This document shows positions 1 to 5,155 of a stretch of 5,155 bases of DNA, piece by piece. The translations under genes were made by a program, and so were the position numbers. Location of the stretch: contig CAYYQW010000142.1 in assembly GCA_964472505.1 (NCBI GenBank), positions 1-5,155 of the forward strand, written 5' to 3'. Position 1 is the stretch's first letter. Each line of letters opens with the position of its first letter. The DNA is from JAYEIA01 sp964472505. Its GTDB lineage: Bacteria > Bacteroidota > Bacteroidia > Bacteroidales > JAADGE01. Under the pieces are notes generated by a model, which had not been told where the DNA came from, searched no databases, and saw only the letters and a program-made list of their open reading frames with translations.

Positions 1-1
1 C

Positions 2-871
2 GTGCATTTTAATTTAGCTTATACGCCTTTGATGCACTTGGGCTATAAAGCCGTAGTTGTAAATTTGTCGGACATTTTTGCCATGAACGGTAAGCCCAAA
101 CAAGTTTTTGTGAATATTGCCGTATCCAATCGCTTTCCGTTGGAAGCTCTTGAAGAAATTTATAAAGGCATTCATAAAGCGTGTCAATTATATAAAGTGG
201 ATTTGGCCGGCGGTGATACTACTTCTACGGTCAAAGGACTTGTTATAAGCGTAACCGCGGTTGGCAAAGCGGAACCGGAAAAAGTCTGTTATCGCAAGGG
301 TGCCGGCATAAACGATTTGATTTGTGTCTCCGGGGATCTCGGTGCGGCTTATGCCGGACTAAAAGTTCTGGAAAGAGAAAATGAAATATTTATGAAAAAC
401 CCGGAAATTCAACCCGATATTTCAGCATATAAATACATTGCCGAACGCCAACTAAAGCCGGAAGCCCGAGCCGATGTTATTGAATTATTTAAGCAATTGA
501 ACATTAAGCCTACTTCCATGATTGATATTTCCGACGGACTGTCTTCCGAGCTTATGCACATCTGCAAGTCTTCTGATACAGGCTGCTATGTGTATGAGGA
601 AAAGTTGCCCATAGCAAAAGAGACCAAAGCTTTCGCAGAAGAAACACAGATTCCGCCAAGTATTTTTGCTATGAACGGCGGCGAAGATTACGAATTACTT
701 TTTACCATAAAACAGGAAGATTATAAGCAAATAGAAAGCAATCCGGCCATTTCGGTGATAGGTCATATTACCGATAAAGAAAAAGGGCAGTATATTATTA
801 CTCCCGATGAAAAAGAAGTAGCTATTCAGGCGCAAGGTTGGAATACCTTTGACCGCCCGGATGAAAAATAA
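2..871 (+). CDS. thiL: Thiamine-monophosphate kinase ThiL, 5'-truncated by window edge
   Basis: ThiL phosphorylates thiamine monophosphate with ATP to give thiamine diphosphate, the last cytosolic step of thiamine cofactor synthesis. The 289 visible residues carry the family landmarks: VNLSD (about residue 20-24), GGDTT (70-74), the start of the second domain at NDLICVSGDLGAA (104-116), IDISDGLSSEL (174-184) and NGGEDYELLF (225-234). These belong to the PurM/ThiL fold, where the Asp residues bind Mg-ATP. The fragment opens with V/M-H-F-N, matching the conserved '(E)GVHF' stretch of full ThiL proteins, so the GTG at base 2 is an internal Val codon and not the start. Roughly 50-65 N-terminal residues, including the usual G-DDAA metal/ATP motif, lie left of the window. 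The C-terminus looks complete, with a TAA at 869-871. It is convergent with mlaF, and a shared hairpin lies 60 bp downstream. Promoter and operon partners are not visible. The family assignment is very secure. Confidence 0.95.
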   Translation: MHFNLAYTPLMHLGYKAVVVNLSDIFAMNGKPKQVFVNIAVSNRFPLEALEEIYKGIHKACQLYKVDLAGGDTTSTVKGLVISVTAVGKAEPEKVCYRKGAGINDLICVSGDLGAAYAGLKVLERENEIFMKNPEIQPDISAYKYIAERQLKPEARADVIELFKQLNIKPTSMIDISDGLSSELMHICKSSDTGCYVYEEKLPIAKETKAFAEETQIPPSIFAMNGGEDYELLFTIKQEDYKQIESNPAISVIGHITDKEKGQYIITPDEKEVAIQAQGWNTFDRPDEK

Positions 872-930
872 ACCTCATAGCGGCGGAGACCCAAAGTTTT
901 TCTGCTCAATTTTCTTAATGATTTTAAATG

Positions 931-959
931 AAAAAGCCGGTAAGTATTATCGGCTTTTT
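931..959. terminator. Bidirectional intrinsic terminator between thiL and mlaF
   Basis: AAAAAGCCG (931-939) pairs perfectly with CGGCTTTTT (951-959). The stem can extend inward through a G-U pair and three A-T pairs (940-943 with 947-950), leaving a 3-nt loop. On the plus strand it is followed by a T-run at 962-967, and the arm itself ends in five T. Read on the minus strand, the arm also ends in five T. It therefore suits both thiL (stop 60 bp upstream) and mlaF. The mlaF stop codon (947-949) and its last few codons lie inside the hairpin. Confidence 0.8.
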
Positions 960-1705
960 GCTTTTTTGATGCTGCGCATAAGTTCGGTGGCAAATACGAA
1001 GTCATTGAGCTCCTTGTTATCACTCAAAAATATTTCTTCTTTATTTCCCGACCACCATTTTTCTCCTTTATGGATATAGTGAATATGATCGCCGATTTCA
1101 GCTACGGAATTCATATCATGGGTGTTAATTACCGTTACGGTATTAAATTCTTCGGTCAGTTCTTTTATCAAATTATCAATTACAATGGCCGTTTTGGGAT
1201 CTAAGCCCGAATTGGGCTCATCAAAAAATAAATATTTAGGTTCCATGACAATGGCTCGAGCTATGGCGATGCGTTTTTGCATACCGCCGCTGGCTTCGGA
1301 AGGGTAGAGGGTTTCAACATCTTGTAAGTTAACTTTGTGCAGACAATATTGGGCACGCTCTTTCATTTCGGGTTCACTCATATCGGAGAACATGCGTAGC
1401 GGAAACATAACGTTTTCCAATACGGTATCCGAACCAAAAAGTGCTCCGCCCTGAAACACCATTCCAATTTCCTGCCGGATGGGCTTGCGTTCTTTGTGCG
1501 TCATTTCCGAAAAATTCCGGTTGTCATAATTTACCGAGCCTTTATCGGGTTCGTGAAGGCCTACTATGGTTTTAAGCAGCACGGTTTTGCCGGAGCCGCT
1601 TTGCCCGATAATTAAATTGGTTTTTCCGCGCGTAAATTTCAAAGAAATATCTTTGAGTACGTGATGATCGCCAAAAGATTTTTCTATATTCTTAACTTCA
1701 ATCAT
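947..1705 (-). CDS. mlaF: MlaF-like ABC transporter ATP-binding protein (MCE/Mla lipid transport)
   Basis: This 252-residue cytoplasmic ATPase powers an MlaE-type permease that moves phospholipids or related lipids between inner and outer membranes. A full ABC nucleotide-binding domain is visible: Walker A GQSGSGKT (34-41), Q-loop Q85 in MVFQGGALF, signature ASGGMQKR (138-145), Walker B YLFFDEP (158-164, with catalytic E163), D-loop SGLD (166-169) and H-loop H196. The signature has Ala where most ABC proteins have Leu, and Met where they have Gln; SGGM is typical of the MlaF family. The ATG lies inside the end of mlaE (4-nt ATGA overlap, 1702-1705), so translation is probably coupled and the start is well fixed. 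The C-terminus ends in a basic tail (IKKAKSR) encoded within the terminator hairpin. Mla membership rests on the family-like sequence plus the adjacent MlaE permease. The exact substrate is not known, and no MCE (MlaD) gene is present in the window. Confidence 0.9.
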   Translation of the reverse strand: MIEVKNIEKSFGDHHVLKDISLKFTRGKTNLIIGQSGSGKTVLLKTIVGLHEPDKGSVNYDNRNFSEMTHKERKPIRQEIGMVFQGGALFGSDTVLENVMFPLRMFSDMSEPEMKERAQYCLHKVNLQDVETLYPSEASGGMQKRIAIARAIVMEPKYLFFDEPNSGLDPKTAIVIDNLIKELTEEFNTVTVINTHDMNSVAEIGDHIHYIHKGEKWWSGNKEEIFLSDNKELNDFVFATELMRSIKKAKSR

Positions 1706-2442
1706 GCCAACATCAATTCTGTTAAAACCATATTTACAATTAAAATCATAATACTGCTGTAAACTACGGCGCGTGTACTTGCCCTTCCTACTTCAATAGC
1801 TCCGCCTTTTACGTAGTATCCGTGATAAGATGAAACCGTAGCTATGAAAAAACCGAATATTACGGTTTTGGTAAGCGAATAGGTGATATAAAATGGGATG
1901 AAATAATAATGAATGCCAAATAAATATTCGCTTGGCGGAACAGCTTGCGTCAAAACCGTGGCTAAATAGCCTCCGGAAATCCCCAGAAACATACTGAACA
2001 AAGTAAGAAAGGGAAAAATAAACATGGCTGCAATAATTTTAGGAAGCACCAGATAAGATGCCGAATTTACACCCATTATTTCTAATGCATCAATTTGCTC
2101 CTGAACCCTCATCATTCCTATTTCAGAGGCAATGTTTGCACCGGCTTTCCCGGCCAATATTAAACCTACTATGGTGGAAGAAAACTCTAAAATCATGGAA
2201 TCTCTTGTTGTGAGCCCAACCAAGTACAAAGGAATAAATGAAACTTCAATATTATAAGCCGTTTGTAATGTAATTACAGCACCAATAAATACCGATATAA
2301 TCACTACAATTCCTATGGAGTTAAGCCCCAATTTTACCAGTTCGTCCACCACAAGTCCAAAATAGACTTTACTGCGCTCAGGCTTTTTAAAAATACGCCG
2401 GAGCATGAGAGTATAGTTGCCTATGTGGTATAAAAATTTCAT
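1702..2442 (-). CDS. mlaE: MlaE-like ABC transporter permease (MCE/Mla lipid transport)
   Basis: This 246-residue integral inner-membrane protein is probably the dimeric permease of a Mla/MCE lipid transporter. The diagnostic region is LILAGKAGANIASEIGMMRV, followed by QEQIDALEIMGVNS (94-127), closely matching the MlaE-family core 'AG..G..IA.E.G.M.V.EQIDAL..MG'. Hydrophobic segments are visible near residues 40-62, 84-106, 130-165, 190-206 and 225-245. A short amphipathic, basic N-terminus (MLRRIFKKPERSK) resembles the interfacial helix of MlaE proteins. There is no cleavable signal peptide, as expected. Length fits the family (about 245-265). It is first in a two-gene operon, its TGA overlapping the mlaF ATG. 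The start at 2440-2442 has no clear Shine-Dalgarno but follows a T/A-rich leader, common in Bacteroidota. Divergent from manC across 103 bp. Confidence 0.92.
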   Translation of the reverse strand: MKFLYHIGNYTLMLRRIFKKPERSKVYFGLVVDELVKLGLNSIGIVVIISVFIGAVITLQTAYNIEVSFIPLYLVGLTTRDSMILEFSSTIVGLILAGKAGANIASEIGMMRVQEQIDALEIMGVNSASYLVLPKIIAAMFIFPFLTLFSMFLGISGGYLATVLTQAVPPSEYLFGIHYYFIPFYITYSLTKTVIFGFFIATVSSYHGYYVKGGAIEVGRASTRAVVYSSIMILIVNMVLTELMLA

Positions 2443-2453
2443 AAAAACAGTAA

Positions 2454-2485
2454 TTGGTCTTTATTATTAAATTTTTGTATTTTTG
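2454..2485 (+). promoter_or_regulatory. Candidate Bacteroidota-type promoter for manC
   Basis: TATTTTTG at 2478-2485 is an exact match to the Bacteroidota -7 consensus TAnnTTTG. A TTG at 2454-2456 lies 21 nt upstream, within the usual spacing for the -33 element. Transcription would begin at about 2490-2492, giving a leader of roughly 55 nt before the manC ATG at 2546. The consensus is established knowledge; use of this site is inferred. Confidence 0.6.
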
Positions 2486-2501
2486 CCGTAATTTGATAGT
2501 T

Positions 2502-2509
2502 CAAAAGTA
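2502..2509 (-). promoter_or_regulatory. Candidate -7 element for the mlaEF operon
   Basis: Read on the minus strand this is TACTTTTG, an exact TAnnTTTG match. It would start transcription near 2496, about 54 nt before the mlaE ATG. No TTG occurs at the 19-21 nt spacing upstream; that region is simply A/T-rich. The promoter is therefore half-supported and may need an activator or tolerate a weak -33 box. Confidence 0.4.
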
Positions 2510-2545
2510 CAGATTTTTTTATTAAAAACTTTATAAACCCTTAAA

Positions 2546-3643
2546 ATGCAACAAAACAATTATTGCGTCATTATGGCCGGAGGCGTTGGCAGTCGCTTTT
2601 GGCCTTTGAGCAGAACCCAAAAACCCAAACAATTTTTAGATATTCTCGGAACCGGCAGAACTCTGCTGCAACATACTTTTGACCGTTTTGCAAAAATTTG
2701 TCCGCAAGAAAATATTTTGATTGTAACCAATGAGATTTACAGCGAAATAGTTGCAGAACAATTACCGCAATTGCAAGCCGAGCAAATTCTTGCAGAACCT
2801 TTGCGTCGTAATACGGCTCCTTGTGCCGCGTATGCTAATGCAAAAATACAATCAAAAAATCCCGAGGCAAATATTGTAACGGCTCCTTCCGACCATGTGA
2901 TTTTAGATGAAACCGAATTTTTGAAAATTATAAAACAAGGTTTGGAGTTTACAGCGCATAATAAGGGTTTGCTTACTTTGGGTATTACGCCCTCAAAACC
3001 GGAAACCGGTTATGGATATATTCAGGTGAATAATAAAGAAATATCCGATAAAGATCCGAACATAAAAAAAGTAAAAACCTTTACGGAAAAACCCGACAGA
3101 AAAACGGCCGAGGCTTTTATTGAAAGCGGAGAGTTTTTATGGAATTCCGGAATTTTTATTTGGTCTTTAGGTACTATTTCGGAAGCTTTTGATCAGTTTC
3201 AACCCGATATTGCAACGCTTTTTCAACCCGAAGATCCGACGGTATTCTCAAAGCCGGAAGCTGAGCGAGAGTTCATTCAGGAAGCTTATTCCGAATGCAA
3301 GAATATTTCCATAGATAAAGGTATTATGGAACATGCCGAAAATGTATATGTGTTGGCTGCAGATTTTGGCTGGTCCGATCTCGGTACTTGGGACTCGCTC
3401 TACGCACACATGGATAAAGACGAAAATAACAATGTGGTACATCCCGCTAATGTTCTGACTTATGATTCAAAAGGAACACTCATCAGCCTTTCGGAAGATA
3501 AATTTGCGGTAGTTCAGGGTTTGGAAGACTTTATTGTTGCCGAATCTGATAATTTACTGCTTATTTGCAAGCGTGATGATGAAAAACGTATTCGTGACTT
3601 TGTGAACGATGTAAAAGTGAAACGCGGAAAAGATTACGTTTAA
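2546..3643 (+). CDS. manC: Mannose-1-phosphate guanylyltransferase (single-domain)
   Basis: This cytosolic enzyme makes GDP-mannose from GTP and mannose-1-phosphate, the donor for mannosyl glycans and the precursor of GDP-fucose and related sugars. The 365 residues form one nucleotidyltransferase domain. The N-terminal nucleotide-binding loop is AGGVGSRFWPLSRTQKPKQF (11-30). Further motifs are EPLRRNTAPC (84-93), APSDHVI (113-119, with the metal-binding Asp region), TLGITPSKPETGYGYI (144-159), FTEKPD (179-184, sugar-phosphate site), WNSGIFIW (199-206), SIDKGIMEHA (255-264) and FGWSDLGTW (274-282). It lacks the C-terminal cupin isomerase domain of the roughly 470-residue bifunctional ManC/AlgA enzymes, so mannose-6-phosphate isomerase must come from another gene. 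The ATG is preceded by an A-rich stretch without Shine-Dalgarno, and a good promoter lies about 60 bp upstream. No glycan-synthesis neighbours are visible, so it looks like a stand-alone supply gene. A 7-bp repeat array begins 4 bp after the stop. Confidence 0.95.
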   Translation: MQQNNYCVIMAGGVGSRFWPLSRTQKPKQFLDILGTGRTLLQHTFDRFAKICPQENILIVTNEIYSEIVAEQLPQLQAEQILAEPLRRNTAPCAAYANAKIQSKNPEANIVTAPSDHVILDETEFLKIIKQGLEFTAHNKGLLTLGITPSKPETGYGYIQVNNKEISDKDPNIKKVKTFTEKPDRKTAEAFIESGEFLWNSGIFIWSLGTISEAFDQFQPDIATLFQPEDPTVFSKPEAEREFIQEAYSECKNISIDKGIMEHAENVYVLAADFGWSDLGTWDSLYAHMDKDENNNVVHPANVLTYDSKGTLISLSEDKFAVVQGLEDFIVAESDNLLLICKRDDEKRIRDFVNDVKVKRGKDYV

Positions 3644-3646
3644 TTT

Positions 3647-3692
3647 AAGATATAAGATTTAAGATATAAGATATAAGATATAAGATATAAGA
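3647..3692 (+). repeat. Heptamer tandem array, left arm (unit AAGATAT)
   Basis: Six full 7-bp units run from 3647 to 3688: AAGATAT five times, plus one variant AAGATTT at 3654-3660. A partial AAGA follows at 3689-3692. The array begins 4 bp after the manC stop codon. It is the inverted counterpart of the array at 3809-3850. There are no spacers, so it is not a CRISPR. Confidence 0.9.
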
Positions 3693-3808
3693 CCGGTTTG
3701 CAATTAGCTGCAAAACAGAAAGTTTAAGCCTTCTTGCGAAATCAAAGCAAAAAGACCGGAAAATATAGTAACACAATATTAACAACGGTCAAGCTTATTC
3801 AGGCATCA

Positions 3809-3850
3809 ACATCTTACATCTTAATACTTACATCTTATATCTTACATCTT
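3809..3850 (-). repeat. Heptamer tandem array, right arm (inverted copy)
   Basis: Six 7-bp units on the plus strand: ACATCTT, ACATCTT, AATACTT, ACATCTT, ATATCTT, ACATCTT. In reverse complement these are AAGATGT/AAGATAT, the same unit as the left array. Most units here carry G where the left array has A, so the arms have diverged or were homogenised separately. The array is followed by TT and a unique stretch leading to the terminator. Confidence 0.85.
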
Positions 3851-3870
3851 TTCTGTCCGAGTAAAGCACA

Positions 3871-3919
3871 AAAAAAGTAAATTTAGCTGTGAAATTTCAG
3901 TTGCTAAATTTACTTTTTT
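3871..3919. terminator. Bidirectional intrinsic terminator between manC and pfkA
   Basis: AAAAAAGTAAATTTAGC (3871-3887) is a perfect 17-bp inverted repeat with 3903-3919, around a 15-nt loop. Both arms give a T-run on their own sense strand: six T at 3914-3919 for manC, and seven for pfkA (complement of A 3870-3876). The stem is AT-rich with few G-C pairs but long. The loop contains the self-complementary TGAAATTTCA (3890-3899). It sits 44 bp beyond the pfkA stop and 228 bp beyond the manC stop, so the manC transcript would include the repeat element. Confidence 0.85.
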
Positions 3920-3924
3920 GACAA

Positions 3925-3957
3925 TATCTTATATTTGCGGCTTGTTGAGCTAAGATA
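3925..3957. repeat. Small inverted pair of the same heptamer beside the pfkA 3' end
   Basis: TATCTTA (3925-3931) and TAAGATA (3951-3957) are exact reverse complements separated by 19 bp. They match the unit of the large arrays at 3647-3850 but are arranged in the opposite order (inward CTT, then outward AAG). They lie between the terminator and the pfkA stop codon. In AT-rich DNA this could be chance. Confidence 0.4.
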
Positions 3958-3962
3958 CAGGT

Positions 3963-5060
3963 TTAATCACCCATATTGATTCCTAAACCTCTTGCGGTAT
4001 TGACCAAAAATGAGTCTGTTTTTATGAAATTGTAATCAGCAATGGCTTCCGAGAAAGGTACCGAAATAATATCGGGATGACGGTATGCAACCATTTCTCC
4101 GAATGTTCCGTCCAATACCATTTCCATGGCTTTTATGCCAAATTGCGAGGCTAACACACGGTCATAAGCAATGGGTACACCGCCGCGTTGCAAGTGGCCA
4201 AGTACTGTTACGCGTGTATCGGCTTCGAGACCGGCGTCTTTAAGTTCCTGCTCCAAACGATAAGCCACACCGCCTAAGCGTACGTTTCTGTTTCCTATTT
4301 CGTTGCTTTCGCGCACTATTTGTTCGCCGTGAATATTTTTTGCGCCTTCGGCAACTACTATAATGGCAAAACCGTCACTTTGTTGATAGCGTTTTTTAAG
4401 TTCGGCAAGAATTTTTTTAGGGTCATAAGGAATTTCCGGTATAATGCAAACGTCGGCACCACCGCCAATAGCAGAATGCAGAGCAATCCAGCCGGCTTCT
4501 CTTCCCATGACTTCCATAATCATTACCCGGTTGTGGCTCGCTGCGGTAGTTACCAGTTTATCTACCGATTCAGTGGCTATTTGTACGGCTGTTTGAAAAC
4601 CGAAAGTAAAATCGGTGGCTGTAAGGTCATTATCAATCGTTTTTGGAACACCTATTATATTCAAGCCTTTTTTGCAAAGCGCTTGTGAAATTTTCTGCGA
4701 ACCGTCGCCTCCGATACTGATTACGGCTTCCACACCGAGGTATTGAAGTTTTCGAATCATTTCGTCGGAGCGGTCGGCGCTTCCCCACGTGCCGTCTTGG
4801 TTTTTAATGGGCCATTCAAACGGGCCGCCTTTGGTAGTAGTGCCTATTATTGTGCCGCCTCGGAAATGAATACCGGCTACGGCATCTTCATCTAAAACAC
4901 GTATTTGGGTAGGCTCCATAAGTACTCCGTCAAAAGACTGAATACTGCCTATTACTTCCCAATCTTCGGTTTGTTCGGCACGTTTTACAATGGCACGAAT
5001 TACGGCGTTTAATCCGGGGCAATCTCCCCCTCCTGTTAATACTAATACTCGCTTTCTCAT
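3963..5060 (-). CDS. pfkA: 6-phosphofructokinase, donor site of Gly/Lys type (ATP and/or PPi)
   Basis: The enzyme phosphorylates fructose-6-phosphate to fructose-1,6-bisphosphate in cytosolic glycolysis. In the 365 residues I see the N-terminal loop GGGDCPGLN (10-18), GGT at 68-70, GGDGS (117-121), PKTIDND (139-145, catalytic base D143), MGRE (185-188), PEIPY (208-212), VAEGA (236-240, with substrate Glu) and RVTVLGHLQRGG (283-294). Classic ATP enzymes have Gly at both donor positions (GGDG and PGTIDND). PPi enzymes usually have Asp and Lys. This one has G120 with K140, a mixture known from the group III ('mixed-substrate') branch. It is also about 45 residues longer than E. coli PfkA, partly through a loop after GTTTKGGPF (73-81). 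The donor is therefore undecided; ATP is my first guess. The start ATG has AGAAGG only 2 nt upstream (5063-5068), unusually close, and the next in-frame Met is residue 48. Monocistronic, as far as can be seen. Confidence 0.93.
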   Translation of the reverse strand: MRKRVLVLTGGGDCPGLNAVIRAIVKRAEQTEDWEVIGSIQSFDGVLMEPTQIRVLDEDAVAGIHFRGGTIIGTTTKGGPFEWPIKNQDGTWGSADRSDEMIRKLQYLGVEAVISIGGDGSQKISQALCKKGLNIIGVPKTIDNDLTATDFTFGFQTAVQIATESVDKLVTTAASHNRVMIMEVMGREAGWIALHSAIGGGADVCIIPEIPYDPKKILAELKKRYQQSDGFAIIVVAEGAKNIHGEQIVRESNEIGNRNVRLGGVAYRLEQELKDAGLEADTRVTVLGHLQRGGVPIAYDRVLASQFGIKAMEMVLDGTFGEMVAYRHPDIISVPFSEAIADYNFIKTDSFLVNTARGLGINMGD

Positions 5061-5094
5061 TTCCTTCTGTATTTATTGGCTAATAATTTCGTGC

Positions 5095-5125
5095 CGAAAA
5101 TACAACTATTTTCCCTTGCTTCCAA
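5095..5125 (-). promoter_or_regulatory. Candidate Bacteroidota-type promoter for pfkA
   Basis: On the minus strand, TTG (5125-5123) is followed after exactly 20 nt by TATTTTCG (5102-5095), which matches TAnnTTTG except for one base (C for T). Transcription would start near 5089, leaving a short leader of about 30 nt before the ATG at 5060. The rest of the upstream region to 5155 is AT-rich and includes a palindrome TTAGCTAA (5145-5152); I see no gene there. Confidence 0.55.
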
Positions 5126-5155
5126 TTCTTAATTGCTCTAATATTTAGCTAATTA

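Larger units (their letters stand above)
3647..3850. other. 204-bp inverted-repeat element with heptamer-array arms (possible MITE-like or structured element)
   Basis: Two 42-bp arrays in opposite orientation enclose a 120-bp centre (3689-3808). Aligned in register, 34 of 42 positions pair. The centre holds two further small inverted repeats: TTTGCA (3697-3702) with TGCAAA (3709-3714), and GACCG (3754-3758) with CGGTC (3786-3790), the latter enclosing AATAT (3762-3766) with ATATT (3776-3780). AAGACCGG occurs twice in direct orientation (3689-3696, 3752-3759). No convincing coding sequence lies inside. The geometry fits a non-autonomous mobile or dispersed repeat, or a structured 3' UTR. Which of these is correct cannot be told from one copy, and no target-site duplication was identified. 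Confidence 0.6.

Noticed and set aside
2..4. GTG at base 2 as the start codon of thiL
   Set aside because: The residues from this point align with the internal conserved '(E)GVHF' part of ThiL, so the gene continues left of the window and this is an internal Val codon.
872..930. Possible small gene or regulatory element between thiL and the terminator
   Set aside because: The 59-bp stretch shows no open frame with a start, no further hairpin and no promoter match worth reporting.
849..1079. Open frame bridging the end of thiL, the terminator and the end of mlaF
   Set aside because: It runs through the terminator hairpin and antisense to mlaF. Its residues follow from neighbouring codons and show no domain.
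3647..3850. CRISPR array or CRISPR-like repeats
   Set aside because: The 7-bp units are contiguous without spacers, and no cas gene is present.
3930..3937. TATATTTG as a plus-strand promoter reading into the pfkA 3' end
   Set aside because: It matches TAnnTTTG, but there is no TTG at the proper spacing and no plus-strand gene follows; it would only make antisense RNA to pfkA.
4320..4688. 122-codon plus-strand open frame inside pfkA
   Set aside because: It lies wholly antisense to a well-conserved phosphofructokinase, resembles no family I recognise, and has no promoter or start context.
5139..5155. Palindrome TTAGCTAA and surrounding AT-rich repeats as an operator for pfkA
   Set aside because: Short, AT-rich, cut by the window edge and upstream of the proposed -33 box; nothing supports regulator binding.

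Overview
The window looks like an ordinary stretch of chromosome from a member of the Bacteroidota (Bacteroidetes). Three things point there. The protein sequences have the character of that phylum, such as an MlaF-like ATPase with an 'ASGGMQKR' signature and a 'GGGDCPG'-type phosphofructokinase. Genes start on A-rich leaders, mostly without a clear Shine-Dalgarno sequence. Intergenic boxes fit the Bacteroidota housekeeping promoter TTG-N19-21-TAnnTTTG. Base composition is moderately AT-rich. The phylum call is an inference from sequence character, not from a database search.

Layout: (1) 2-871, plus strand: the 3' part of thiL (thiamine-monophosphate kinase), cut off by the left edge. (2) 931-959: a hairpin that can terminate both thiL and the convergent gene. 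(3) 2442-947, minus strand: a two-gene operon, mlaE-like permease then mlaF-like ATPase, overlapping by 4 nt; it probably forms the inner-membrane core of an MCE-type lipid transporter. (4) 2443-2545: a 103-bp divergent control region with two opposed promoter candidates. (5) 2546-3643, plus strand: manC-type mannose-1-phosphate guanylyltransferase. (6) 3644-3962: a 319-bp gene-free gap. It holds a roughly 204-bp inverted-repeat element whose arms are arrays of a 7-bp unit, then a 17-bp perfect bidirectional terminator, then a second small inverted pair of the same heptamer. (7) 5060-3963, minus strand: a 6-phosphofructokinase with a Gly/Lys donor-site combination. (8) 5061-5155: its probable promoter.

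The genes belong to separate housekeeping tasks: thiamine diphosphate synthesis, envelope lipid asymmetry or transport, GDP-mannose supply for surface glycans, and glycolysis. Apart from the mlaEF pair, nothing suggests they work as one system. I see no defence system, CRISPR array, integrase, transposase, tRNA or rRNA. The element at 3647-3850 is the least explained part of the window, and the phosphoryl donor of the phosphofructokinase is the main biochemical question.
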